A stretch of DNA of 64,000 nucleotides. It comes from Endozoicomonas numazuensis (GTDB taxonomy: Bacteria; Pseudomonadota; Gammaproteobacteria; Pseudomonadales; Endozoicomonadaceae). The stretch lies in contig NZ_JOKH01000002.1 of assembly GCF_000722635.1 (NCBI RefSeq), forward strand, positions 1,084,561 through 1,148,560, in the 5' to 3' direction. Of this stretch, positions 9,144 to 17,836 are shown in pieces. The notes beneath the pieces are model-generated. The model was not told where the DNA came from and did not search any database. It saw only the letters and a list, made by a program, of their open reading frames with translations. The position numbers were made by a program, and so were the translations under genes. Each line of letters begins with the position of its first letter. The stretch's first letter is position 1.

Positions 9144-10864
9144 CCCGGAAATTTCATAAAAGAAGGCAAGTTCCGCCCAATCACTTGATATAATTGGGTC
9201 GACCAAAAAAATGCTTCGGAAAAAGCAAACCGGAACTTGCCATGCCCAAATCTACACAAAAACACCTTCGTTTTCACCCATCCAATAGCAAAACTGTCCG
9301 TGCCGACTTCAATGGTGGGGAATTATCCTCTGACTTTGGTGCTCTGCTGCTACGAGAAACCATGCTTCATAGCGGTCTTATTGACAGACTGACCGATGCT
9401 ATTCACGACAATCGTCACCAGTCCTATATCGACCATTCTCTTCAGGATCTTCTGGTTCAGCGGATTCTGCAAATGGCCTGCGGTTATGAGGATGCCAACG
9501 ACAGTAATCGTCTGCGTAAAGACCCTATGTTCAAATTAGCTACAGGGCGCAACCCTCTGGGCAATGATAACCACCTCGCATCAGCCCCCACTTTTACCAG
9601 ACTGGGGCAGTCTATGACCCGGACAGATATTTACAGGTTGACCAAGGCCTTTGCGGATCACTTCATCAGCAGTTACAAGCTGCCACCTGCTGCGATCGTT
9701 ATTGACCTCGACCACACACCAGCCATCACTCACGGAGCTCAGCAGATGAACCTGTTTAACGCCAAATACCAGGACTACTGCTATCTGCCCCTGATGATTT
9801 TTGAGGGGCTCAGTGGCCAGTTGATTACGGCTATCCTGCGACCGGGAAAAACACCCACTGGTAAAGAGAATGCTGCCATTCTCAAACGGGTCATTAAGCT
9901 GATCCGAAAAAGGTGGCCAAAGACCCACTTACTGGTTCGCGGGGATAGCCACTTTGCACAACCGGAGTTGATGCAGGTGGTTCAGGATGACCCGCACTCC
10001 GACTATGTACTGGGCAAAGGCGCTGGTCACAAGACAGCTTTGCGCCCTAAAGCCAGAGAGCAATTGGATGAAGCACGCAGGGCTCTCATAGTCAAAACAA
10101 ATCTGGCAAGAGCGAATAATCTGCCAGAACCTGACCGTCTCAGGCTTTACGGGGAAACAGAATATCAGGCCAAAAGCTGGAGAGGGCTGGATACCCGGAT
10201 CATTTATAGGGCAGAGGTTAACCAGAAAGGCGACAACCCTCGCTTTATTGTGACATCGATAAAAGAGGCTTCTCCCGAAGTGATTTATGAAGAACTTTAC
10301 TGCCCGAGAGGGCAGGATGAGAACTTCATCAAACACCTGAAAAGCGATCTGTCCGGTGACAGGTTGTCAGATCAGGGCTTTCTGGCTAACCATCTGAGGA
10401 TGTTTTATGCCTGTACCGCTTATGTTCTCCACCACGAGTTGAGAACCAAAGCCCTGAAAGGAACGGAGCTGGACAAAGCACAGCCATCAACGGTGATCAA
10501 AAAACTCTGCAAAGTGGCGGTGAAAGTGGTTGAGTATAAAGACCGGATCAAGCTACACCTGCCCCGTAGTTGCCCATTCAAGAATCTTTTACGGCATGTG
10601 ACAGAGGTTTTTTATCGGATGCCACAGCCTCGTCCGGGATAGTGACCTTCATAAACCGTAATCGAACCAGATAGCGACCAGATGAAAGAGCTCAGGCAGA
10701 GTTCGCTTGTCCTGAAGAAGCTGAATTGATTAATAAATATCCAGACTGCAGACGAGTCTGGATCGTAAGGCATCTTTCACTGCTAAAAGAGCAGCAGACT
10801 CACGGAAGAAATCAAAGTTGAATGACTTGACCGGAAGTTGCTGCTCCTTTATGAAATATTCGGG
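9144..10864 (+). mobile_element. IS1380-family insertion sequence, 1721 bp
   Basis: The boundaries come from matching ends. The left end starts CCCGGAAATTTCATAAAAGA and the right end, read inverted, starts CCCGAATATTTCATAAAGGA, 17 of 20 bases identical. The 4-bp flanks are CTAA (9140-9143) and CTAG (10865-10868), an imperfect target duplication. Inside lie an 11-bp inverted repeat (9165-9175 and 9231-9241) just before the transposase start, and a CCAGACT/AGTCTGG stem at 10741-10761. The element is full length with an intact transposase, so it may still be active. Confidence 0.8.
9242..10642 (+). CDS. IS1380-family transposase
   Basis: A 466-residue DDE transposase of the IS1380 family, which moves the element that carries it. 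Typical segments are FNGGELSSDFGALLL near the N-terminus, IVIDLDHTPAITHG with the first catalytic Asp, LLVRGDSHFAQPELM with the second, and GQDENFIKHLKSDL with the catalytic Glu. I prefer ATG 9242, which yields the conserved MPKST start; an ATG at 9194 would add 16 residues. The 11-bp inverted repeat that ends at 9241 could form a hairpin hiding the start in read-through transcripts, a known way to limit transposase. Confidence 0.93.
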   Translation: MPKSTQKHLRFHPSNSKTVRADFNGGELSSDFGALLLRETMLHSGLIDRLTDAIHDNRHQSYIDHSLQDLLVQRILQMACGYEDANDSNRLRKDPMFKLATGRNPLGNDNHLASAPTFTRLGQSMTRTDIYRLTKAFADHFISSYKLPPAAIVIDLDHTPAITHGAQQMNLFNAKYQDYCYLPLMIFEGLSGQLITAILRPGKTPTGKENAAILKRVIKLIRKRWPKTHLLVRGDSHFAQPELMQVVQDDPHSDYVLGKGAGHKTALRPKAREQLDEARRALIVKTNLARANNLPEPDRLRLYGETEYQAKSWRGLDTRIIYRAEVNQKGDNPRFIVTSIKEASPEVIYEELYCPRGQDENFIKHLKSDLSGDRLSDQGFLANHLRMFYACTAYVLHHELRTKALKGTELDKAQPSTVIKKLCKVAVKVVEYKDRIKLHLPRSCPFKNLLRHVTEVFYRMPQPRPG

Positions 10865-11384
10865 CTAGTCGCATTGCTGGTGTTTTATTGTCCTTTGGGC
10901 TGATTTTTATGAAGTTATTGCAGGCTCTTTGTATATCAAGAACCTTCTCTATCATGTTGGGGTTGTACGGGTTCTTGCCCGCCCACACTTTTCCACTGTT
11001 TGACTCTTTTGATATAGGACGCTCCAGATAAGACAATGATCTGCGTGTTGCGTTAAACAAGCTATCAATACTATGAATTGATGCGTAGTAATGCATTCGC
11101 TCAAGTAGCCAGCTATCCAGATCATTTACTCCTGTAAAACACATTGTTTCCTTCTCAGGCTCCGTCATGGTGTTGAACAGACTCCTGATAACTGATGGAT
11201 CTTTGCCTTTAGCAAGACATTCATCAATCATGGTCGTAAGGTATTCAGTTTTGACTATATTGTCAGGCTGATTACTGAGATCAGGCCTGCTGCTTTTGAA
11301 CTCGTTCAGTATCCTTTTTGACTTGCCTGCAAGGTTTCGCTTTTGGCCTTGACCAAGTCCTTTGTTGATGCCAACCAGAAGCAA
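10865..11384 (-). pseudogene. Transposase-like fragment cut by IS1380
   Basis: The frame runs from a TTG at 11384 to the IS boundary. It then continues 14 codons into the IS terminal repeat and stops at 10812, so the last residues are not original. The segment LERPISKESNSGKVWAGKNPYNPNMIEK (positions about 11022-10939) and the KTPAMRL end resemble the C-terminal part of a DDE transposase or integrase in which KTPAMRL is normally followed by GLA. I cannot name the family. If the IS is removed, this frame joins in phase to the ISNCY frame on the other side, so the two could also be one gene. Confidence 0.45.
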
Positions 11385-11525
11385 TGCACGAACGTACAGT
11401 CAGCAACCCCTCATTAGGCTAAGGGCTAGCAGCTGACTGGCTCCCCCTTATCAGTATTTTCAGCAAAGCCTTTCCTTCTGGTCTATTTTTAGCTGCCGGT
11501 AAAATCAATTTGACCGGAGTTTCAG

Positions 11526-13307
11526 ATGGCCTCCTCCCTGGAAAATTCAGACAAACCTAAACGCTTGTTTTCACTCCTTCAAACCTTCAGCCTTCTCTTG
11601 CGGCACCTTACTGCTCATCTCTTATTACTTCTGACTCTCTTTACGGTCCCATGTTCCTACGGACAACTGGAAACAATGGTGGACTTTTCCGGCGTTCACA
11701 CCTCTTTCGAGCCAGTCCCCAAGGCTTCGTATCCCTCTTTTGATTTTGATTATCAGCCCAATGCTCAGAAAACCCTTCAGGTTCATTTTATTGCAGTAGG
11801 CGAACAGGCATCAGACACCTCCCTGTACTTATCTCTCAAAGGAGGCCTGTTTCTGCAAGCAGGCCTGACCAGTCACAGCTATCACTGCTTTGAGACATCA
11901 ACACATACGGTTCAGTGTTTAATGCCTCCAAACAGGCGAGCCCTGACTTTCTCTGTGCAGGGTGATTTGTCAGGAGTGAGCATGGTCATCGAAACCTCAG
12001 TCCCCCTACCGAAGCCCTGGGTAGTCATGATCGAAGGTGGACCCTCAACACTCCCTCCTATCTGGATGCTGACAGATGGAGGGCTGATCAAACGAGAAGA
12101 TCAGCACCCGGATCTGTTTTCCGGTAAAGATGCCAGCATGGAAGCCATTCTGGAAGCTATTCGGAACCAGGAAGGCCATGAATTTCAGGAACACTGGGAA
12201 AAGACATTTGCCAATCGGCTGGCTGCTGGCCAGAGAAGACTGGATGAGGAATATTCGTATAACCCTCGAGACCCGGATCGTCCCAACAAAAAAATGATGG
12301 AAAAGCACACCAATACCGAGCTGACACCCGCAAGGCATTTTTCCCATGATCAACAATCAGGGCAGGACTCTATTAACAAAACCCCTATTGAGAGAATGAT
12401 TGAACGTCAGCGCCTCAGATACGGTGGTATTGAACTGGATCTGGATCAGTACGATAAAATCGTTTTGTATATCCCGCCTGGAAAAACCCAGCCCGCCAGA
12501 AAGAGCGACGAACTCACGGATGATCCTGGAGGAAAAAAAGAGTCTGGCAGCAAGCAGTCAGACAGCAGCTCGCAAAAATCAGACAAGAAACAAAGTGAAA
12601 CGGGATCTTCAACCACTGCCTCCACAAGCGCTTCGCAAGCTACATCTTCTAGCTGGTTATCCAGCTTTCAGTCCTTTAACCCTTTCTCCGGTCTCTTTAC
12701 TCAGGATGAACGTGTACAGGTAGACTCTTCATCTCACCCTGTCACTCCTGGACAAAAACCCCTAGAAAGTGAAACTACTGCAGCCGCTTCTGAAACGACA
12801 GCTGTTGTTCGTCACCCAACGGCTCCCGAGCTTTACCAGACAAAATGTCCAGCCAGAGACCCCAAGCAGCCCCTTCAGGGTTGCTGGACAACCTACGACA
12901 GCAAAACCAAAGAACCCCAGAGTCGTGTAGCGGTTGAGTGTAAACCCGGTATCGGTTGCCGGGTATGGGTCGGAGATATTCTGCTGGAGAAGGACAAAGG
13001 CCGTTGTACCAGTTGCCTGGATGATCTTGGTGATACTCCGGACACAACCGGCCTGATTGTTGCCGCCAACATGAAGCCTCGTGAAAAAACACCCAATATT
13101 GCCGACGGTACGATTTACAGTGCTTCAGAAAAATCTTCTGAACGAGGGTTCTTCACCTCAGTGATGAAGGTGGAAGGCGAAACCATCAAGTTGACGGTTT
13201 ATCTAGGTTGGCTGCCCGTTGCTACCAGAATCTGGGCCTATGACCCATCCAACCAACCCATCTGGCGTGATGACAACGAGGATAAATACGCTTCAAAATT
13301 TAAATAG
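11526..13307 (+). CDS. Secreted protein with C-terminal DUF2147 domain
   Basis: A 593-residue exported protein. Residues 1-46 contain a long hydrophobic signal segment ending near CSYGQ. Residues 50-170 look like a beta-rich domain with paired cysteines. Residues 200-320 are charged and helical. A Ser/Thr-rich linker covers about 325-425. Residues 441-575 match DUF2147, with GCWTTYD, RCTSCLDD, a GLIV...DGTIY core, and LTVYLGWLPVATRIW at the end. DUF2147 proteins are normally about 130-150 residues, so the long N-terminal part is unusual. Start ATG 11526 has CGGAG six bases upstream. Function is unknown; a cell-envelope or surface location is likely. Confidence 0.7.
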   Translation: MASSLENSDKPKRLFSLLQTFSLLLRHLTAHLLLLLTLFTVPCSYGQLETMVDFSGVHTSFEPVPKASYPSFDFDYQPNAQKTLQVHFIAVGEQASDTSLYLSLKGGLFLQAGLTSHSYHCFETSTHTVQCLMPPNRRALTFSVQGDLSGVSMVIETSVPLPKPWVVMIEGGPSTLPPIWMLTDGGLIKREDQHPDLFSGKDASMEAILEAIRNQEGHEFQEHWEKTFANRLAAGQRRLDEEYSYNPRDPDRPNKKMMEKHTNTELTPARHFSHDQQSGQDSINKTPIERMIERQRLRYGGIELDLDQYDKIVLYIPPGKTQPARKSDELTDDPGGKKESGSKQSDSSSQKSDKKQSETGSSTTASTSASQATSSSWLSSFQSFNPFSGLFTQDERVQVDSSSHPVTPGQKPLESETTAAASETTAVVRHPTAPELYQTKCPARDPKQPLQGCWTTYDSKTKEPQSRVAVECKPGIGCRVWVGDILLEKDKGRCTSCLDDLGDTPDTTGLIVAANMKPREKTPNIADGTIYSASEKSSERGFFTSVMKVEGETIKLTVYLGWLPVATRIWAYDPSNQPIWRDDNEDKYASKFK

Positions 13308-13350
13308 AAGGCTCTATCAAGCAGCTTTGGGAGTCAAGCGTTATACCCCA

Positions 13351-13420
13351 TACCGTTCCCACTGAGCCTGTCGAAGTGCATGACTAATATCCTTCGACAA
13401 GCTCAGGATGAGCGGGGGTA
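13351..13420. repeat. Interspersed palindromic repeat, copy 1
   Basis: An imperfect palindrome of about 70 bp whose arms are CTGAGCCTGTCGAAG and CTTCGACAAGCTCAG. It lies between two convergent genes. A second copy in the opposite orientation is at 61713-61787. It resembles the REP-like palindromes with the TGAGCTTGTCGAAG core common in proteobacterial genomes, and may also end transcription from both sides. Confidence 0.75.
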
Positions 13421-13558
13421 GGTATAGCAATTAAGACTTAGCTGCACTGCTTGTTCAGCTTCGTTAATCCCAATTATTCAAAGACCAGTAATGGTCAATG
13501 CTGGCATACTATCCTTTATCCACAAAGCGAAAATGGATGACACCGGGTTTTGATCACG

Positions 13559-16549
13559 CTATTTCAGTTTCATCTGCATAAACAACTTCAGCGCCACAGC
13601 CACATTAGGCATTTGTTTCAATAACTCCAGACTGTTCAGAGTGGGATAGCTCTGCATCAGGGTCATGACCCTATTGCCACCTCCACCGCCCGGATCCGGT
13701 TCATAGTCCCTTTTGGAAGTTGGCCCAAAGCCGTGTTTAATACGATCAATTTCAGAGTCATAATCCTCTCCATCGGGATCAATGTTGTTCCTTCTGGCCT
13801 CCTCGTCTGTTACAACAACCACCTCAGGAGGCGCACCATCACCTCCATCCAGAGCTCCGCTCCCTTCGTCCGGTATGAAGGGTGCTGTTATATTCGCCTG
13901 TGGTATCACGGGGGAATGATGAGGGTCAGGAGGCGATGCCCAGGAAAAAGAAGTCTCCAGTCCTGCTTCCTCTTCCATCTGAATCGACACCTGCCCTCCT
14001 GTTGTCAGCCAGGCCCACTGACCCATGCCATTAACCACCAGAGTGGTATTGCCATCCATGAAGGTTTCAGGCACTTCTTCAAGCTGTTCAGGGTTATCCT
14101 CAGCAATTCGATACAGCACAGGTTTACCGTTTCGATGCACCAGCACCAGAATGGTTTTCCGTTCCATCACCACCAGCAGCTGCATCAGTGGCAGATCGAC
14201 ATCACCATGAACAAGGTCTCTGGCTATCTGCAACAATCGCCAGCGGCCAAATCGTCGAATGAAGCGCTGCTCCCAGTCACTCTTTTGAGAGCTGGGGTCT
14301 ATCAGGTGATACAGAAAATCGACGAGATTGTTTCTGAGAACTAAGGCCTGATGAAATTGATCGTTCTCACCCTGAGATTCGAGATAGGCTTGAAAAAACG
14401 ACTGAACTCCTCTGGGAACGGTATGAACCTTCGACCTTCTGCGTTCAAGGATATCGGCTAACAGTAACAGGTACTTTTTGAGCCATTGCCATTCGACCCG
14501 CCTCTTTCTGGCTTCGTCATAATCTACAGTACTAAACAGCCCCCCCAAATGAGCAGGTAATCCAACACTAAGCAGCCAGTCTTCCTGAGACATCTGGACA
14601 GGCAAGGAATTATCCGATTCTTCCTGCGCGGTTGCAGGATTCATCGGTTGATTATTATCGGGTAGTAATTCAGTGGACTCATCCATCTCTAGATGCAGCA
14701 TCTCAAACAATGCATCGACATCAATCGCCGTCTCGGTCTGGCCTGCTGCAGGGCTGACAACAAACCCTTCTTCTTCCAGAAACGTTTTCAGTTCATCCAG
14801 TGAATCTTTACTCGACAGATCCACAATCCCGGTTTTATCCAGTTGGTAAAGCGCAGCTACCTGCTCATCGAAATTAGACTGACACCGGGCTTTTCCTGTG
14901 AAAATCTGAATCACATCCCTGACGGTTTCTATAACCCCTTTTTTCAGCTGTTTTCCGCAGCCTCCGTTGAAACCAATACCGCCTACCGCCGATGCTGACG
15001 GAACCATATAGAACGCCACCGTGCCCTCACCCAAACAGGTATTGCCCATGATATTGCCGGCCATCGTGCCAAAGTTATTGGCTCCATAGAAAAGCGAAGC
15101 AATAAACCCAACCAGGTTGGCAGCAATGTCACCCTTGGGTGTTTGCTCTCCCTCTCTCGTATAAAAGCTGTATAACCACAGCATTAAACGCTCAAGGTTT
15201 CTGGCACCATTACGGGCAGCCGCTGCCGACTTACCAGACATGGCTGCCAATGCCCCTCCCTGGTAAATCCAGTAGGCCGCCTGCTCTCCTGTGTTACCAC
15301 AAAATGCCTGCAGGCTGAGCTCGTCTTCCACCAGCTGAGTCAAACTGCTGGTATCTCCGAAAACATAAACTAAAGCAGGCCCAACACTGAGAATCAGTAA
15401 GCCACGCGTTGCTACTGTAGCCCGGCTCGATCGCCTGCTGGCTTCTGCCCTATGAAAAACCCGTTCAGGAATAGTCCACCTTTCATTTACTTCACCGGGC
15501 TGCAAGTAACCATCGTCATGGAGTTTTTTCAGCGTGTTTTTTCGCTTTGACACTTTGCCATGAATAGAAAGCCCATCCAGCAGTAAATCTTTATAGGTCG
15601 GTTTACGACACATTCCCAGACACTCAAAGTAGGCATTCATTCGATCATGCACATTGGAGTCCATGGAACAATTATTCCTTTCCATGGTGTGCATCACATC
15701 AGCCAGCATCTGCACAGTATCCCTGAGCAGAATTTCATCCTCTGCGCTTTTGCCATAAATACTGAAGCTAAGATCGATCAGCTTGTTTAACAAGAGTGGA
15801 TAAAGCCCTGCGACCATAAAGGGAATGGTACAAAGACCAGCCGCTACACTCCCGGTCAGCGCCTCCATCCCTCTATAAGCCATACCGCAATCTATGGCTG
15901 TAGCCATTCCTGATACCACGGCACAACACAGCTCGCCGATAGAGTGAATACCTTCAAAACGGATCTTGTTGGCTCCCTCTACCGATAAGAAATTACTGCT
16001 CAACATGGCTCCACCTGTGATCAGGCCAGCCATGGCTGTTGCCAAAGTAACGGGAGCTCCCCAAGCTGAAAACAGAGCCGCCAGTCCGGTGTATGCCGCT
16101 ATCCGGTTAACCGCTCCGCCAAACAGACACATCACCCTGATGATGTTGGCAATGACCCTGTGGTGATTGAGCTGTTCGCGGGGTTGGATATTGCCCAGTT
16201 CTTTCAGAACCTGAGATAACCTGGCAGCCGCTTCGCCATTCTCTCCCAGCACCGTTTGCATCAGCTCGGGCGTAATTCCGGAGTCCATAAACATCTGTCG
16301 AAGCTCGGGTTCCAGCGAGTCGAACAGCTGAAGAGACTCACTCATATGAATGGCCAGCTGCTCAGGGGAACTCTCATTGCCCTGAGGTTGATAAATCTCT
16401 CCCCCTAAATGATCATCAATGAAAAGATAATTATTCCACCAGCAAAAAGGATTATGGTTTCTACACCACTCCAGAATGCCTGCTGACACAGAGGGAGCAA
16501 ACACCATTAAAAGAGCCGTCAGCCAGAAACAGCGGCACATTCGGAGCAT
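13559..16549 (-). CDS. Large membrane protein of unknown function
   Basis: A 996-residue protein that I do not recognise. Residues 1-23 form a signal peptide ending VSA. Residues 24-45 hold a Cys/Trp-rich patch. Hydrophobic, Gly/Ala-rich segments at about 131-185, 203-225 and 232-258, a further one near 380-400, and weaker ones near 430-550 suggest a multi-pass membrane region. From about 560 the protein is soluble, acidic and helical, and it ends in a Pro/Gly-rich stretch (DPGGGGGNR) and a short helix. GAGG lies ten bases before the ATG. It converges with the DUF2147 gene and has similar base composition. It may be an envelope or host-interaction factor, but nothing shows its role. Confidence 0.65.
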   Translation of the reverse strand: MLRMCRCFWLTALLMVFAPSVSAGILEWCRNHNPFCWWNNYLFIDDHLGGEIYQPQGNESSPEQLAIHMSESLQLFDSLEPELRQMFMDSGITPELMQTVLGENGEAAARLSQVLKELGNIQPREQLNHHRVIANIIRVMCLFGGAVNRIAAYTGLAALFSAWGAPVTLATAMAGLITGGAMLSSNFLSVEGANKIRFEGIHSIGELCCAVVSGMATAIDCGMAYRGMEALTGSVAAGLCTIPFMVAGLYPLLLNKLIDLSFSIYGKSAEDEILLRDTVQMLADVMHTMERNNCSMDSNVHDRMNAYFECLGMCRKPTYKDLLLDGLSIHGKVSKRKNTLKKLHDDGYLQPGEVNERWTIPERVFHRAEASRRSSRATVATRGLLILSVGPALVYVFGDTSSLTQLVEDELSLQAFCGNTGEQAAYWIYQGGALAAMSGKSAAAARNGARNLERLMLWLYSFYTREGEQTPKGDIAANLVGFIASLFYGANNFGTMAGNIMGNTCLGEGTVAFYMVPSASAVGGIGFNGGCGKQLKKGVIETVRDVIQIFTGKARCQSNFDEQVAALYQLDKTGIVDLSSKDSLDELKTFLEEEGFVVSPAAGQTETAIDVDALFEMLHLEMDESTELLPDNNQPMNPATAQEESDNSLPVQMSQEDWLLSVGLPAHLGGLFSTVDYDEARKRRVEWQWLKKYLLLLADILERRRSKVHTVPRGVQSFFQAYLESQGENDQFHQALVLRNNLVDFLYHLIDPSSQKSDWEQRFIRRFGRWRLLQIARDLVHGDVDLPLMQLLVVMERKTILVLVHRNGKPVLYRIAEDNPEQLEEVPETFMDGNTTLVVNGMGQWAWLTTGGQVSIQMEEEAGLETSFSWASPPDPHHSPVIPQANITAPFIPDEGSGALDGGDGAPPEVVVVTDEEARRNNIDPDGEDYDSEIDRIKHGFGPTSKRDYEPDPGGGGGNRVMTLMQSYPTLNSLELLKQMPNVAVALKLFMQMKLK

Positions 16550-16854
16550 GAGTCAGAAGCCTCATTTATAAAAAAAGCTGAAGTATAGACGCGCTGAGAA
16601 TGGCGCAAGGATTGTTTCTGGTGTGGAATGTCTTACTGGGAAGTTAGCCTAACCCGCGCACGTTAGCACCGCTTTTTCTCCTGATTTTATAAAGGCTTTT
16701 TGGCAATCGGTATTACTCATCCGCGACCAGACTTCGTCTCTCATGCGAAAGAGCCTATGGTATTTCTGCTTTCTGGTTGAGTGAATCCCGCAATCGCAGG
16801 CCGAGATCAGTCGGAGTAAACTTCATACTTTAAAGTTTAAGATCAGAAGTAATC
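16550..16854. other. Divergent intergenic region
   Basis: These 305 bases separate two divergently transcribed genes and should hold both promoters. I see no gene. A perfect palindrome ACTTTAAAGT at 16827-16836 lies 18 bases before the DUF5718 start and may be an operator or a chance A/T palindrome. Confidence 0.4.
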
Positions 16855-17697
16855 ATGCCTTACAAAAATATGATAGGTCTTGGGGTTGCCGGTAACTTTG
16901 CCGGTCATCTGGAGCAGGCAGGGGAAGCCTCTGACTTTCAATCAGTAAAAGTCTCTGAAGCCATTCAGCCCAAAGCTATTTTCCCTTTCTATGTCCCTTC
17001 TGAAGACTCCGGATTTTTGTCTACCTATCCGCTGTCGAATGACAAAATCACGATGCCGGAAACGGATGGTTGCCTGCAGATCGAACCAGAAGTAGCTCTG
17101 ATCTGTGACATTCAGTACAGCATTGATGATCAGACTGGAGAGAGAACGGTTTTGGCACTGACTCCAAAACAGTTCGCAGCTTACAACGACTGTTCTATTC
17201 GCAAACCCAATGCCCTCAAAATCAGCGAAAAGAAAAACTGGGGCGCTCATACCAAAGGCATCGCCAGTACGCTGCTTGAACTCGACAGCCTGGAGCAAGG
17301 TGGCACACTGGATCGTTTCAGAATCGCCAGCTACCACAAAAAAGAGGGGGATATCTTCCGGTACGGTGAAGACAGCCCGACGGTGGGCTACAGCTATTTT
17401 CACCAGAAGTTGCTGGACTGGATTGTTGAGCGCATGAATCACCAAAAAGATACCGGACCAGCAGAAAATATTGCCTCACTTCTGGCTAAAGCCAATTACC
17501 CTGAACAGGCGCTGATCAGCATTGGTGCTACCCGTTACACCGATTATGGCGAGTCACATTTTCTGCAACCCGGAGATACCAGCATTGTTGTCGTTTATGA
17601 CGGAGAGCTGTTCCACGAAGAAGAAATTCTGGAGATGGCCGCTCTGAACGACTTTCCTGATACGGGCCTTTCTGCCCTGATTCAACACGTCTGCTAA
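16855..17697 (+). CDS. DUF5718 family protein
   Basis: A 280-residue soluble protein that matches DUF5718, a family conserved in many proteobacteria with unknown function. The N-terminal motif IGLGVAGNFAGHLEQAGEA is diagnostic. Other conserved parts are IEPEVAL, GAHTKGIAS, the FRIASYHKK segment and ISIGATRYTDYGE. The IEPEVAL and late acidic motifs recall the fumarylacetoacetate hydrolase fold, but that is a guess. It is followed by a small hairpin and then by the regulator of the next operon, so it is probably transcribed alone. Confidence 0.85.
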   Translation: MPYKNMIGLGVAGNFAGHLEQAGEASDFQSVKVSEAIQPKAIFPFYVPSEDSGFLSTYPLSNDKITMPETDGCLQIEPEVALICDIQYSIDDQTGERTVLALTPKQFAAYNDCSIRKPNALKISEKKNWGAHTKGIASTLLELDSLEQGGTLDRFRIASYHKKEGDIFRYGEDSPTVGYSYFHQKLLDWIVERMNHQKDTGPAENIASLLAKANYPEQALISIGATRYTDYGESHFLQPGDTSIVVVYDGELFHEEEILEMAALNDFPDTGLSALIQHVC

Positions 17698-17709
17698 TCC
17701 ATTCCTTTA

Positions 17710-17731
17710 AGAAAACCAGGGAAGGTTTTCT
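17710..17731 (+). terminator. Candidate terminator after DUF5718 gene
   Basis: A perfect 8-bp stem (AGAAAACC 17710-17717, GGTTTTCT 17724-17731) with a 6-base loop lies 12 bases after the stop codon. There is no clean T tract, so it may be a weak terminator. Confidence 0.45.
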
Positions 17732-17765
17732 GATCCCTCAGAAATAATTTTAATTGCATTCTATT

Positions 17766-17784
17766 TTTAGAAAGGTATTCTAAA
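17766..17784. promoter_or_regulatory. Palindromic operator before the TetR operon
   Basis: A perfect inverted repeat TTTAGAA-AGGTA-TTCTAAA, 7 bp arms with a 5-base centre, sits 52 bases before the tetR-like start. Size and symmetry fit a TetR dimer site. It most likely mediates autorepression of the operon. Confidence 0.6.
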
Positions 17785-17836
17785 TATCCACAGCCATGAG
17801 CTGTACTTCATAAATCGTGATGTAGCGGATACCTGT

